Shown piece after piece: positions 39,316-49,005 of a stretch of DNA of 64,000 nucleotides. This DNA comes from Desulfotignum sp. (GTDB taxonomy: Bacteria > Desulfobacterota > Desulfobacteria > Desulfobacterales > Desulfobacteraceae). The stretch covers positions 1 through 64,000 of the forward strand of contig JAGYOW010000016.1 of assembly GCA_018399285.1 (NCBI GenBank), in the 5' to 3' direction. Positions within the stretch are counted from its first letter, which is position 1; every line of letters starts with the position of its first letter. The notes under the pieces were generated by a model, which worked only from the letters and a program-made list of their open reading frames with translations, was not told the origin of the DNA and did not search any database. The position numbers were made by a program, and so were the translations under genes.

Positions 39316-40877
39316 GTCAGATGCCTGTGGATGATTTCAGGAATGGTCCGGATCATGTCTTTTGCCAGAAACCCGAATCCTCCGAAGGTGTCGGCCAGCA
39401 GGTCCCCGCCCAGCCCATGGATGAAAACCCCGGCCAATGCGGCATTTTCCAGAGAAAATCCCTGGGCTGCCAGTCCGGCGATCATACCGGTGAGCACATC
39501 CCCCATGCCGCCGGTGGCCATGCCCGGGTTCCCGGCAGGACACAGAAACATCCGGCCGTCCGGCAAAGCCACCAGGGTCTGGGCCCCTTTGAGCACCAGG
39601 ATGACATTGAATTTCTGTGCAAAGGTCCGGGCCGTGCCGGGCCGGTCCGCCTGGACCTGTGCCGTGGTGATGCCGGCCAGCCGGGCCATTTCTCCGGGAT
39701 GCGGCGTGAGCACGGCCGGAGACTTCCGGGAACAAAGCACGGCCGGGTTGTCGGCCAGGCAGTTGATGGCATCCGCATCCATGATCAAAGGAAGGGAGCA
39801 GGTTTCCACCAGCGAGGTCACCAGATTTCGAGTGTCTGTATCCGTGCCCAGTCCCGGCCCTAAGGCCAGGGCCTGCCGGTTTTCAGCCAGGGCCATAATC
39901 CGGTCCAGCCCGTCCGGCGACAATGTGCCGGATGCGGTTTCCGGCAGCGGCACGGTCATGGGCTCCACCACCAGCGTTTCCATCACGGGATTGATTTGTT
40001 CCGGCACGCCCACGGTCACCAGACCGGTGCCGATCCGTTTGGCGGCATTGGCACACAGGGCCGCGGCCCCGGTTTTTCCGGGCGATCCGGCCAGGACCAG
40101 CAGGTGGCCGAAACTGCCCTTGTGGCTGTTAAACGTCCGGGCCGGGAACAACGGCGCAATGGTTTGTTTTTCCATTACCTGGAACCCAAGATCCTGTTTT
40201 CCGGCTGCAAATCCGGGGATGCCGATGTCAATGACCTGCAATTGCCCGGTATATTCATTGCCCGGATACAGGATATGTCCGGTCTTGGCAAAGCCAAACG
40301 TGGCTGTGGCCGCCGCGTTGATGCACACCCCGCAGACCGCGCCGGTGTCGGCATTGAGTCCGGAAGAGATGTCCACGGCAAATACCGGTTTTTTTGTCTG
40401 GTTGATGCACTGGATCACTGTTTTGAACATTCCCCGGACATCTGAATTCAGGCCGGTGCCGAAAACAGCATCCACAAACAGGTCATGATGCGTCAGCCGG
40501 GTTTTTTCCCGGTCCAGCGCAGCGGCATCCGGGATTTCCACCACCGCACAATCCGGAAAATAAGGCAGCAGTTTTTCCACCAGATCCATGTTGGTTCTGG
40601 CATCCCCTTTGACCCGGTCCCGGTCCGACAATAGAAACACGGTCACGGGAATCTGGTTTTCCATGAGATACCGGGCCATGACCCAGCCGTCTCCGCCGTT
40701 GTTTCCCCGGCCCGCCACCACCGCTACCCGGGTTGCCGGGGTGGGACCGCAGGTTTCCATGAAAAAATTCACCGCCCCCCGTCCGGCATTTTCCATGAGC
40801 ACCCGCCCGGGGATGCCGAATTCCTCAATGGTAAACCGGTCCATCTTTTGCATCTGTTCTGCTGTGACGATAAACAT
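39312..40877 (-). CDS. nnr: Bifunctional NAD(P)H-hydrate epimerase / ADP-dependent dehydratase
   Basis: This 521-residue repair enzyme restores damaged NAD(P)HX. The N-terminal epimerase shows VAVVAGRGNNGGDGWVMARY and VDAVFGTGLNS. The C-terminal dehydratase has VLAGSPGKTGAAALCANAAK, VLTPHPGEMARLAG and GMATGGMGDVLTG. I chose ATG 40877 (MFIVTAEQM) because GGAG lies 9 nt upstream; ATG 40892 lacks a site. Confidence 0.95.
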   Translation of the reverse strand: MFIVTAEQMQKMDRFTIEEFGIPGRVLMENAGRGAVNFFMETCGPTPATRVAVVAGRGNNGGDGWVMARYLMENQIPVTVFLLSDRDRVKGDARTNMDLVEKLLPYFPDCAVVEIPDAAALDREKTRLTHHDLFVDAVFGTGLNSDVRGMFKTVIQCINQTKKPVFAVDISSGLNADTGAVCGVCINAAATATFGFAKTGHILYPGNEYTGQLQVIDIGIPGFAAGKQDLGFQVMEKQTIAPLFPARTFNSHKGSFGHLLVLAGSPGKTGAAALCANAAKRIGTGLVTVGVPEQINPVMETLVVEPMTVPLPETASGTLSPDGLDRIMALAENRQALALGPGLGTDTDTRNLVTSLVETCSLPLIMDADAINCLADNPAVLCSRKSPAVLTPHPGEMARLAGITTAQVQADRPGTARTFAQKFNVILVLKGAQTLVALPDGRMFLCPAGNPGMATGGMGDVLTGMIAGLAAQGFSLENAALAGVFIHGLGGDLLADTFGGFGFLAKDMIRTIPEIIHRHLT

Positions 40878-40896
40878 GTGTGTTCTCTCCATGTAT

Positions 40897-41136
40897 CTAA
40901 GGTTCAGGTTTTACAATGGTCAGAACGGCCTCGGGGGTTTCGATCACATCCCCGTGCCGGATTTTTCTTCGCTTCCGGGTTTCTGTCTCCCCGTTCACCC
41001 GCACCTGACCGTCCTGGATCCGGAACTTGGCTTCCCCGCCGCTGGCGGCCAGGTTTTCAAACTTCAGGATTTTGTGCAGTTCCACGGGTTCCATGGTGAT
41101 CTCAACCATCCGCCGGATCTTGTTGTCATCTGTCAT
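40897..41136 (-). CDS. S4-domain RNA-binding protein (YbcJ-like)
   Basis: This 79-residue protein matches the small stand-alone S4 family: ELHKILKFENLAASGGEAKF then VRVNGETETRKRRKIRHGDV. The fold binds structured RNA, and the family's role is unclear. It precedes nnr and tsaE on the same strand with a 19-nt gap, so it is probably co-transcribed with them. Confidence 0.88.
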   Translation of the reverse strand: MTDDNKIRRMVEITMEPVELHKILKFENLAASGGEAKFRIQDGQVRVNGETETRKRRKIRHGDVIETPEAVLTIVKPEP

Positions 41137-41212
41137 GATTCATCCTTTTTGAAAAAAACTTCCGGTCCGCTATCACCACCGGGCCCAAAAAAAAGTCTGC
41201 CGGAATGGCTGG

Positions 41213-41929
41213 TCAACTTGATTTTTTCTTTTTTTTGTCTTTGACCAGGTATGAGTTCCCAGGGCCTCTTTTTAATTCAAACAGATCAATGGCCTTGATA
41301 AGGCTGCTCAAGTTTTTATAACCGTAATTTCTTGTATCAAAGGATGTTTTATTGGATATGTGTGATCCCACCGGACCGAGCGCGGCCCAGCCATTATCTT
41401 CTTCCGTCGCTTCTATCGCCTGCCTTAGCAGGTTAAGGAGTTTTGTATCGGATTTCAGATTTTTGGTTTTTTCAGGCACCGACCCATTCTGTTTGGGTCC
41501 TGCATCAAGATATAAGAACTTGGAACACGCGTTAACAAACGGGGAAGGGGTTTTCCGCTCTCCAAAACCCAAAACGACCTTACCCTCTGCAAGCGCGCGT
41601 GTCACCATGGGTGTGAAATCACAGTCTGAAGACACAAAGCACATCACATCGATGTTTTTTGTATACATGACATCCATTGCATCGATGACCAAAGCAATAT
41701 CTGACGCATTTTTGCCCTTGGTCAGATCATACTGTTGTATCGGCTGTATGGCGTATTCATTTAATAAATCTTCCCAGGATTTAAGGGTAGGGCTTTTCCA
41801 GTTACCATACGCCTTTCTGATCGTGACAACCCCGTATTTTGCCACTTCACTGAGCACTTCTTCAAATTTGCTTGCGGGAGCATTATCTGCATCGATAAAC
41901 AACGCGATTTTTTGACTGTTTTCATTCAT
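41213..41929 (-). CDS. NYN-domain nuclease-like protein with OST-HTH/LOTUS domain
   Basis: This 238-residue protein has an N-terminal PIN-like NYN domain: ALFIDADNAPASK (first acidic site), ASDIALVIDAMDVMY (second) and CFVSSDCDFTPMVTRALAEG (third), all with the metal-binding aspartates. Residues about 165-230 form an OST-HTH (LOTUS) RNA-binding module ending SLIKAIDLFELKRGPG and a Lys-rich tail. RNA cleavage or binding is likely; the target is unknown. The gene is visibly more AT-rich than its neighbours and follows an rsgA remnant, suggesting acquisition. Confidence 0.85.
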   Translation of the reverse strand: MNENSQKIALFIDADNAPASKFEEVLSEVAKYGVVTIRKAYGNWKSPTLKSWEDLLNEYAIQPIQQYDLTKGKNASDIALVIDAMDVMYTKNIDVMCFVSSDCDFTPMVTRALAEGKVVLGFGERKTPSPFVNACSKFLYLDAGPKQNGSVPEKTKNLKSDTKLLNLLRQAIEATEEDNGWAALGPVGSHISNKTSFDTRNYGYKNLSSLIKAIDLFELKRGPGNSYLVKDKKKKKSS

Positions 41930-41947
41930 TGATACTATGCACCTTTT

Positions 41948-42184
41948 TTATAATTTAACGCCGGCCAGTGTGATCAACTGCCTGGACGTTGTGGTATGCC
42001 GGCCCTTGCTGTCTTTTTTCCGGACGGTTTTGGTCCTGAACACCGATTCTCCGATGAGATGGTTTAAAAGTGTGGTCTTGCCGACACCGGATGATCCTAA
42101 CAGGCAACAGGTCAGCCCAGGTTTGAGAAGGTCTTTGACATGTTCCAGGCCGGATTCATTGTTAGCTTGCAACATTGATTCCAT
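41948..42184 (-). pseudogene. Remnant of ribosome biogenesis GTPase RsgA
   Basis: This 78-codon frame keeps only the G1 loop (LLGSSGVGKTTLLNHLIG) and the switch I/G2 region GRHTTTSRQL of RsgA, then stops six residues later. The N-terminal OB domain, the DTPG G3 motif, G4 and the zinc domain (full length about 300-350 residues) are missing. RsgA is circularly permuted, and no other pieces are seen nearby. It lies 14 nt after the membrane-protein gene and 18 nt before the NYN gene, all on the - strand. I infer a deletion relic. Confidence 0.75.
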
Positions 42185-42198
42185 CCGTTTCGGAAAAT

Positions 42199-42864
42199 CT
42201 ATTGGTGTCGATTGAAAAACCGTGGATTGCTCTTAATGAAACCATGAATCCACCTTTCAAGAAATGATTCGTTTCTGGCGGTTTTGAGATAGCCATACCC
42301 AAGCACCGTGATTATCAAGGCTCCCAGAGTATCAACAATCAGATCCCACATTGTGTCGGTCAAACCAGAAGGATCACCGAACATTTCCTTTTGCATATTC
42401 ATGGCAAAGAAACTATCCATGCCAAACTCGAAGATTTCCCAAAGAGCGCCAATCCCGACTGCAAACAAGAAGGCAAAAAAAGCAACAAAGCCTGGTTTCA
42501 TGTGTACGCCGATTTCTTCTGTTTCGTTTAATAAGTGCATCAATAGAAAACCGATAATACCCAGTAAAAATCCAGATCCGGCGTGAAGGGCGATATCCCA
42601 CCACCAGTAACGTTCATAGTACCCACGAACTTCACCAAGAAACAGTGACGCAAAAACGAAGGTAATTGAAAGAAGTATAACCTCAGGCGGGATAAAAACG
42701 CGTAACTTTTTTTCCAGAAGCAAGGGGGCGAATGTTATCAAGATTATCCCGCTTGTGACAACAGCGGTAAACCATTGTTTTGCCATGACTTCAGCGATGA
42801 ACCCGACGACCAGAATTGCCTGGAGAGCAAAAGTCAATCGTCGGTGTATCATATGCTCTCTCAT
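42199..42864 (-). CDS. Membrane protein, DUF2238/YjdF-like
   Basis: This 221-residue protein has about five to six hydrophobic helices, including residues 13-30, 35-50, 60-77, 88-110, 125-145 and 172-190. Conserved-looking residues are WWDIALHAGSGFLLG, ALWEIFEFGMDSFF and TMWDLIVDTLGALI, the acidic/His pattern of the DUF2238 family (VanZ-like is an alternative). Function unknown. GGGAAGGA precedes the ATG. Confidence 0.65.
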   Translation of the reverse strand: MREHMIHRRLTFALQAILVVGFIAEVMAKQWFTAVVTSGIILITFAPLLLEKKLRVFIPPEVILLSITFVFASLFLGEVRGYYERYWWWDIALHAGSGFLLGIIGFLLMHLLNETEEIGVHMKPGFVAFFAFLFAVGIGALWEIFEFGMDSFFAMNMQKEMFGDPSGLTDTMWDLIVDTLGALIITVLGYGYLKTARNESFLERWIHGFIKSNPRFFNRHQ

Positions 42865-43182
42865 TTATCCTTCCCAAAAAGATTGGTCGCATGTGATTGA
42901 TAGATATTTATCAGTTCCATGAAACATTTAAGCTAACAACATGATGTGTTGAACTGTAAATCTTTCATTTTGGAATGATATCTAACCAAACAATCGAAAA
43001 TTCATTCAAGTTTTCCGTATCAGTAATCCCCAATTATGTAAAGAGATATTGGCTGCTCAGATTAGATGATCATTGATAAATATAGGTTCACCCGCATTCA
43101 AGGCCACGAGACGGAGAAATATTACTCTGTAGCGGCGGTGGATCTTGAAAATTTCGAAATCAGCCTATTCATAATAAGGTTA
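42865..43182. other. Gene-poor AT-rich stretch
   Basis: These 318 bp between the membrane-protein gene and the flavoprotein gene hold no convincing gene. A 60-codon frame at 43066-43248 overlaps the flavoprotein 3' end, lacks a ribosome site and resembles nothing I know. The first part probably contains the promoter of the membrane-protein gene, but no clear hexamers are visible. Confidence 0.5.
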
Positions 43183-43758
43183 TCATTGTATGAGTTTTTT
43201 CCCAAACCGCCCCGCTTTTTTCATCAAGGCTGGAGAGATCTCAGTTGACTTTTTGGTTTCTGGTTTTGTCAGCGTCCCCACGACCTTGTACCCGCCATAG
43301 TGAAGGACTTCTTTAACCGCCCGGATGGCGCCCCGGCTTTCCGGGAAAATGAAATTGAACGGCCAGGGGGTGGTGCAGGCGGTCACGATAACGGCGCGTT
43401 TGCCTTTCTGCCTGGGTACCGGCATTCCCCTGGGGCTTTCCCCCATGAATACCGGGACGTTGCGGTCGAACAGAAGTTTGAGCGGCGCACACATATTGCC
43501 CCAGTGGGTCGGGGTGCCGATAATCAGGGCATCGGCGTCTTGAATCTTTTTTCCCACCCGGTGCGCATCATCTTCCGGCAGGACGCAGGTGCCTTTGTCC
43601 CGGCAGGCCATGCAGGCGGTGCAGAATTTCATATCAAGTTTGCACACATCGATCCATTCGGTTTCATGTTTGTTGGTGATCGGCTCAGCCACCGCTTTGA
43701 GGAGTGTGGCCACGGTGCCGTTTTTCCGGGGACTCCCGTTGAGAATTAATATTTTCAT
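43183..43758 (-). CDS. Iron-sulfur flavoprotein (NADPH-dependent FMN reductase fold)
   Basis: This 191-residue protein has flavodoxin-like start KILILNGSPRKNGTVATLL with the FMN phosphate loop, and then CTACMACRDKGTC, the compact CX2CX2CX5C motif that binds a 4Fe-4S cluster in the Isf family of anaerobes. ADALIIGTPTHWGNM completes the FMN site. It likely moves electrons in oxidative-stress or redox chemistry. I selected ATG 43758 because it gives the canonical N-terminus. Confidence 0.87.
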   Translation of the reverse strand: MKILILNGSPRKNGTVATLLKAVAEPITNKHETEWIDVCKLDMKFCTACMACRDKGTCVLPEDDAHRVGKKIQDADALIIGTPTHWGNMCAPLKLLFDRNVPVFMGESPRGMPVPRQKGKRAVIVTACTTPWPFNFIFPESRGAIRAVKEVLHYGGYKVVGTLTKPETKKSTEISPALMKKAGRFGKKLIQ

Positions 43759-43810
43759 TGTCAGTGCTTTCCTTCCAGCAGATTTATGTCCTGAACGGTG
43801 TAGGTTGCGT

Positions 43811-43839
43811 ATTATAATGAAATTCGGCCAAAGAATCAA
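43811..43839 (-). promoter_or_regulatory. Promoter of the iron-sulfur flavoprotein gene
   Basis: Read on the - strand, TTGATT (43839-43834) and a perfect TATAAT (43816-43811) are 17 bp apart, about 52 bp before the start codon. The rest of the 241-bp divergent gap shows no further clear element. Confidence 0.65.
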
Positions 43840-43999
43840 AAATTATGTTCAATTCCTTTGCGGGCGGCATGCCTGCCGTCGTCCCATCTGTGGTCATGTG
43901 CGCTTGAGGTCTTCCTGACGGATCTGCATGAAAATTCTGGAAAAATTTTTGAAAACAGGATAGACTGCAAAGATTGATTTTAAACGGTTGAGGCAAAGA

Positions 44000-45067
44000 A
44001 TGGGTATAATTAAAGACTGGGTTCGACGCTATTTTTCAGACCCCCAGGTGGTGATTCTGGCGGTGTTTCTGGTGGTGGGACTGGCCACGGTGCTGCTGGC
44101 CGGCCGGCACCTGGTGCCGGTGATCGCCAGCCTGATCATTGCGTATCTGCTGGAGGGGTTGATCCAGCCGCTGCAGCGGGTGGGGGTACCCCGGATGCTG
44201 GCGGTGGGCATCGTGTTTCTGGTGTTTTTTCTGGTGCTGCTGGCCCTGCTGTTCTGGCTGCTCCCGGTGTTGACAAGACAGGCCACCCAGCTGCTTCAGG
44301 AAGTACCTGCCATGCTCAGTGCGTCCCAGACGTTGATTCTGTCACTGCCGGAGAAGTATCCCACCATTTTCAGCGAGGTGGAGATCGAAAGGGTGCTGGA
44401 TCAGATCCGGCAGGAGGCAGGGCACTTCACTGACAAGATGCTGCGCCAGACCCTGTCATCGGTGGTGGGGGTCATCACCCTGGTGGTGTATATTGTGCTG
44501 GTGCCGCTGCTGGTGTTTTTCTTTCTTAAGGACAAGGACAAACTCATGGGATGGATCCGGCGGCACCTGCCCCGGGAACGGGGCCTGGCCAGCCGGGTGT
44601 GGCAGGGCGTGGATGTGCAGCTGGGCAATTTTATCCGGGGCAAGTTCTGGGAAATTCTGATCGTGTGGGGCGCGTCTTACCTGACATTTATTTTCATGGG
44701 ACTCAGCTTTTCCCTGCTTCTGGCGTTTCTGGTGGGGATTTCCGTGCTGGTGCCCTATATCGGGGCCGCGGTCATGACTTTTCCCGTGGCCCTGGTGGCG
44801 TATTTCCAGTTCGGATGGACCGGGGACCTGGCCTGGATCATCCTGGCCTACCTGGTGATCCAGATGCTGGACGGCAATGTGCTGGTGCCGCTTCTGTTTT
44901 CCGAGGTGGTGAACCTGCATCCCATCGCCATTATCGTGGCGGTGCTGTTTTTCGGCGGGATCTGGGGCGTGTGGGGGGTGTTCTTTGCCATTCCTTTGGC
45001 CATTCTGCTCCAGGGGGTTCTCAGCGCCTGGCCCAGGCGGCCGGACGAAGAAACGTCCGTGCAGTGA
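44000..45067 (+). CDS. AI-2E family permease
   Basis: This 355-residue integral membrane protein has about eight hydrophobic segments: two near residues 15-50, one at 60-85, one at 150-175, and four between 205 and 340. The family motif PYIGAAVMTFPVALVAY and the ending GVFFAIPLAILLQGVL are visible. Members export small molecules or ions; specificity cannot be read here. GAGG lies 6 nt before ATG 44000; a TTG at 43988 is less likely. It precedes uvrB by 15 nt. Confidence 0.88.
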   Translation: MGIIKDWVRRYFSDPQVVILAVFLVVGLATVLLAGRHLVPVIASLIIAYLLEGLIQPLQRVGVPRMLAVGIVFLVFFLVLLALLFWLLPVLTRQATQLLQEVPAMLSASQTLILSLPEKYPTIFSEVEIERVLDQIRQEAGHFTDKMLRQTLSSVVGVITLVVYIVLVPLLVFFFLKDKDKLMGWIRRHLPRERGLASRVWQGVDVQLGNFIRGKFWEILIVWGASYLTFIFMGLSFSLLLAFLVGISVLVPYIGAAVMTFPVALVAYFQFGWTGDLAWIILAYLVIQMLDGNVLVPLLFSEVVNLHPIAIIVAVLFFGGIWGVWGVFFAIPLAILLQGVLSAWPRRPDEETSVQ

Positions 45068-45082
45068 AAGGCCTGTAAATCC

Positions 45083-47080
45083 ATGAGTCTGTTTCATCTG
45101 AAATCATCGTTTTCTCCCACCGGGGATCAGCCCAAGGCCATTGAATACCTGACACAAGGGGTGAAAGCCAATGAACCCCACCAGGTGCTTTTAGGCGTGA
45201 CCGGGTCCGGCAAGACATTCACCATGGCCAATATCATTGCCGAAGTGGAAAAACCCAGTCTGATCATCGCGCCCAACAAGACCCTGGCAGCCCAGCTGTA
45301 CAATGAATTCAAACTGCTGTTTCCGGACAACTGTGTGGAATATTTTGTGTCCTATTACGACTATTACCAGCCTGAAGCCTATGTGCCTTCCAGCGACACC
45401 TATATTCAAAAAGATTCCTCCATCAACGACATCATCGACAAGATGCGCCATTCCGCCACCCGGTCGGTGCTGGCCCGGCGGGATGTCATTGTGGTGGCGT
45501 CGGTGTCCTGCATTTACGGGCTGGGGGCTCCGGAAGACTATCTGGATCTGCGCATCACCCTGGCCCGGGATATGGAGATCTCCAGAGATACGCTGATCCG
45601 GAAACTGGTGGAGATCCAGTACACAAGAAATGATACCGATTTTCACCGGGGGGTGTTCCGGGTCCGGGGCGACCGGGTGGAGGTTTTTCCGGCGTATGAG
45701 GAAGACCGGGCCGTTCGCATCGATTTTTTCGGGGACGTGATCGAGGAGATCTGCGAGATCGATCCCTTGAAAGGAGAAATCCTGACCACGTTTGACCAGA
45801 CCGCCATCTATCCGGCCTCCCATTATGTGACCAAAAGCCAGACCCGGAAACGGGCTGTGGAGGCGATTTTTGCGGAACTGGAAGAGCGGCTGGCCCAGCT
45901 TAGGGCCGACAACCGGCTGGTGGAGGCCCAGCGTCTGGAAGAGCGGACCCGGTATGACATGGAAATGCTCAACGAGATCGGATACTGCACCGGCATCGAG
46001 AACTATTCCCGGCATCTCACCGGGCGGAATCCCGGGGAGCCGCCCCCCACTTTGCTGGATTATATGCCCGATGATTTCCTGCTGTTTTTTGATGAAAGCC
46101 ATATTTCCGTGTCCCAGCTGGCAGGCATGTACAAGGCGGACCGGTCCCGGAAACTGACTCTGGTGGAATACGGGTTCCGCCTGCCTTCGGCCGTGGACAA
46201 CCGGCCCCTGGCCTTTCATGAGTTTTCGGCCCGCACCTCCCGGATCATTTATGTGTCAGCCACGCCTGCGGACTATGAGCTGGAAAAGTCCGGCATCCGT
46301 GTGGCGGAACAGATTGTCCGGCCCACCGGGCTTCTGGATCCGAAAGTCCAGGTGAGAGATGCCACAACCCAGGTGGATGACCTGTACCAGGAAATCATCA
46401 AACGGGTGGCAGCGGATGAACGGGTCCTGGTGACCACCCTGACCAAACGCATGGCCGAAGATTTGACCGAATATTATGCGGATCTGGGGATCAAGGTCAA
46501 ATATCTGCACTCGGACATTGTGACCATGGAGCGCATCGAGATCATCCAGGACCTGCGCCGGGGGGTGTTTGACGTGCTCATCGGCATCAATCTGCTCAGG
46601 GAAGGCCTGGATATTCCCGAGGTGTCTCTGGTGGCGATCCTGGATGCGGACAAGGAGGGATTTCTGCGTTCGTTCCGGTCCTTTATCCAGATTTTCGGCC
46701 GGGCCGCCCGGAACGTGTACGGCCGGGTGATCATGTATGCGCAAAAAGAAACCAAGTCCATGAAAAAAGCCCTGGCCGAGACCCGGCGCCGCCGGAAAAT
46801 TCAGCAAGCGTATAATGAGGCCCATCATATCGTGCCGGCCACCATTCAAAAACAACTCAACGTGTTTAAATACCCGGCATCGGATACGGCGGGTTCCGGG
46901 CAGGAAACGCCTTCGGTGCACGAAGATATTCAAGCCTATGACGGGGATGACATCGATCTGGAAGATCTGATCCGGGATCTGGAATACAAGATGAAAAAAG
47001 CCGCGGAAAACCTGGAGTTTGAACAGGCGGCGGTGTTTCGGGACAAGATCCGGCAGCTCACGGACATGGTGCCGTTTTAA
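45083..47080 (+). CDS. uvrB: Excinuclease ABC subunit B
   Basis: This 665-residue damage-verification helicase has Walker A GVTGSGKT (about residue 40), the beta-hairpin [21 protein letters not shown]-box-like FFDESH, motif VI region [15 protein letters not shown], and the C-terminal UVR motif [17 protein letters not shown] that binds UvrC. GAAAGG precedes the ATG. uvrC follows after about 16 nt. Confidence 0.97.
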   Translation: MSLFHLKSSFSPTGDQPKAIEYLTQGVKANEPHQVLLGVTGSGKTFTMANIIAEVEKPSLIIAPNKTLAAQLYNEFKLLFPDNCVEYFVSYYDYYQPEAYVPSSDTYIQKDSSINDIIDKMRHSATRSVLARRDVIVVASVSCIYGLGAPEDYLDLRITLARDMEISRDTLIRKLVEIQYTRNDTDFHRGVFRVRGDRVEVFPAYEEDRAVRIDFFGDVIEEICEIDPLKGEILTTFDQTAIYPASHYVTKSQTRKRAVEAIFAELEERLAQLRADNRLVEAQRLEERTRYDMEMLNEIGYCTGIENYSRHLTGRNPGEPPPTLLDYMPDDFLLFFDESHISVSQLAGMYKADRSRKLTLVEYGFRLPSAVDNRPLAFHEFSARTSRIIYVSATPADYELEKSGIRVAEQIVRPTGLLDPKVQVRDATTQVDDLYQEIIKRVAADERVLVTTLTKRMAEDLTEYYADLGIKVKYLHSDIVTMERIEIIQDLRRGVFDVLIGINLLREGLDIPEVSLVAILDADKEGFLRSFRSFIQIFGRAARNVYGRVIMYAQKETKSMKKALAETRRRRKIQQAYNEAHHIVPATIQKQLNVFKYPASDTAGSGQETPSVHEDIQAYDGDDIDLEDLIRDLEYKMKKAAENLEFEQAAVFRDKIRQLTDMVPF

Positions 47081-47096
47081 CGGCGGATAACCGGTG

Positions 47097-48923
47097 ATGC
47101 GCGCTGATCTGACACAGAAATATCATCAGGCCCCCCATGCGCCCGGGGTGTATCTGATGAAAGATGCCCGGAAAAAAATCATTTATGTGGGAAAAGCCAA
47201 GGACCTGAAAAAGCGCCTGGGATCCTATTTTGCCCGGCAGGACCACACGGACGGCAAGACCTCGGCCCTGCTGGCCATGGTCCGGGATTTCGATGTGATC
47301 ATCACAGCATCGGATCACGAGGCTTTTATTCTGGAATCCAATTTGATCAAGGAATACCGGCCCCGGTATAATGTGCTGCTCAAAGACGGCAAAAATTATC
47401 CGCTGCTGCGCATTGACATGAACGAGCCGTTTCCGGCGATCCAGCGGGTGCGGCGGATCCAGAACGACCAGGCCCTGTATTTCGGGCCCTATTCCTCGTC
47501 CCGGAGCGTGAACCAGACCCTGGGCCAGATTCAGAAAATTTTCAAACTCCGGAAATGCCGGAACACTCAGTTCAAAAACCGGTCCCGGCCCTGCCTGAAC
47601 TATCAGATCAACGCCTGTCTGGGCCCCTGCTGCCTGAAAGTGGATGAGCAGGAATACAAACAGCATGTCAAAGATGCGGTGCTGTTTCTCAAGGGCCGGT
47701 CCGGTCAGGTGATCCAGAAACTCAAAGCCCAGATGCAGGCCCATGCCCAGGCCCTGGAATTTGAAAAAGCGGCCCAGAAGCGGGATGCTGTGACCGCCAT
47801 GACCCATATTCTGGAAAAACAGGTGGTGGTTGCCGCAGATCTCAAAGACAGGGATGTCCTGGCTCTGGCCGTTGAAAAGGAGATGGCCGTCATCACCATG
47901 ATGATCGTTCGGTCCGGCCGGCTCATCGACACCGTGCATTACCCGGTGGACCCGGGGTTCAAGGAATCCCATGAAATTCTGCGGGCCTTTTTATGGCAGT
48001 ATTATGATGTAACCCGGTTTCTGCCCGATGCCGTGCTTTTGGACAGAGGAATCGAAAACATGGATGTGCTGGCATCCAGGTTGTCTGAGCAGAAGCATCG
48101 AAAAGTGACCGTGCATGTCCCCATGAGAGGGGAGAAACGGCGGCTGGTGGAAATGGCCGATGTCAATGCCGCCCGGGAGCTGGAAAAACTGCGGATTAAG
48201 ACGGAAGCGGCTCAGTCTGCCGTGACCCAGGTCCAGGCGCTGCTGAAAATGGACCGGATGCCGGACCGCATCGAATGTTTTGACAATTCTCATCTGGCCG
48301 GACAGGACCCGGTGTCGTCCATGGTGGTGTTCACCCGGGGCCGGCCGGATAAGGATGCGTATCGACGCTATATCCTTCGGGATATGGACCGGCCCGATGA
48401 TTATGCCGGCATGACCCAGGTGCTGACCCGGCGGTTTTCAAAAACGGAAAAAGAGATGGATTTTCCGGACCTGCTGGTGGTGGACGGAGGCAAAGGCCAG
48501 CTGGGCATGGCCGTGGCCGTGCTCAAAGCGCTGAACCTGGAAGGCCGGTTTGCCGTGGCAGGTCTGGCCAAAAAAGATGAAACCAAAGGCGAGGGTATGG
48601 ATAAAATTTATGTGCCGGGCCGGTCCAATCCCTTGAACACGGCCTCGTTCAAGCAGGGCCTGTTTCTGCTTCAGCAGGTGCGGGACGAGGCCCACCGGTT
48701 TGCTGTCACGTTTCAGCGCAAGCGCCGGAAAAAACGGAGCAACCTGTCGGTGTTCGATGCCATCCCCGGTGTCGGGCCCAAAAGAAAAAAACTGCTGCTG
48801 CAGCGGTTCAAAGGTCTGAAAAGCCTTAAAACCGCGTCCGTGGATGAATTGACATCATTGCCCGGAATTACCGAAAAACTGGCAGAACAGATTCTGGCCC
48901 GGGTCAGGGCGGAAGGATCATAA
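47097..48923 (+). CDS. uvrC: Excinuclease ABC subunit C
   Basis: This 608-residue dual nuclease has an N-terminal GIY-YIG domain (APGVYLMKDARKKIIYVGKA), a Cys cluster CRNTQFKNRSRPCLNYQINA, a UVR motif near residue 215, the RNase H-like domain RIECFDNSHLAGQDPVSSMV, and C-terminal helix-hairpin-helices IPGVGPKRKKLLL and LPGITEKLAEQIL. A GTG three bases upstream of the ATG is an alternative start; no strong ribosome site favours either. Confidence 0.96.
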   Translation: MRADLTQKYHQAPHAPGVYLMKDARKKIIYVGKAKDLKKRLGSYFARQDHTDGKTSALLAMVRDFDVIITASDHEAFILESNLIKEYRPRYNVLLKDGKNYPLLRIDMNEPFPAIQRVRRIQNDQALYFGPYSSSRSVNQTLGQIQKIFKLRKCRNTQFKNRSRPCLNYQINACLGPCCLKVDEQEYKQHVKDAVLFLKGRSGQVIQKLKAQMQAHAQALEFEKAAQKRDAVTAMTHILEKQVVVAADLKDRDVLALAVEKEMAVITMMIVRSGRLIDTVHYPVDPGFKESHEILRAFLWQYYDVTRFLPDAVLLDRGIENMDVLASRLSEQKHRKVTVHVPMRGEKRRLVEMADVNAARELEKLRIKTEAAQSAVTQVQALLKMDRMPDRIECFDNSHLAGQDPVSSMVVFTRGRPDKDAYRRYILRDMDRPDDYAGMTQVLTRRFSKTEKEMDFPDLLVVDGGKGQLGMAVAVLKALNLEGRFAVAGLAKKDETKGEGMDKIYVPGRSNPLNTASFKQGLFLLQQVRDEAHRFAVTFQRKRRKKRSNLSVFDAIPGVGPKRKKLLLQRFKGLKSLKTASVDELTSLPGITEKLAEQILARVRAEGS

Positions 48924-48935
48924 TTGTTTTTTTGC

Positions 48936-48962
48936 TTTACACCCGTGCGTGTAAAGTATAGT
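48936..48962 (+). promoter_or_regulatory. Possible promoter with inverted repeat before the S1 gene
   Basis: TTTACAC and GTGTAAA form a 7-bp inverted repeat with a 6-nt centre (48936-48955), followed by TATAGT (48957-48962). The repeat may be a regulator site over a weak promoter (TTGCTT with 19 bp or TTTACA with 15 bp spacing). The spacing is not ideal. Confidence 0.35.
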
Positions 48963-49005
48963 TAGTCAGGCAGATGTTTATAAACCGCCTGTTTGGAGAA
49001 GATGC

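Noticed and set aside
43066-43248. 60-codon frame in the AT-rich gap
   Set aside because: No ribosome site, overlaps the flavoprotein 3' end and resembles no known family.
41213-43758. Anti-phage defence island
   Set aside because: A single NYN protein beside a GTPase relic and a DUF2238-like membrane protein is not enough; no recognised defence genes, integrase or repeats are visible.
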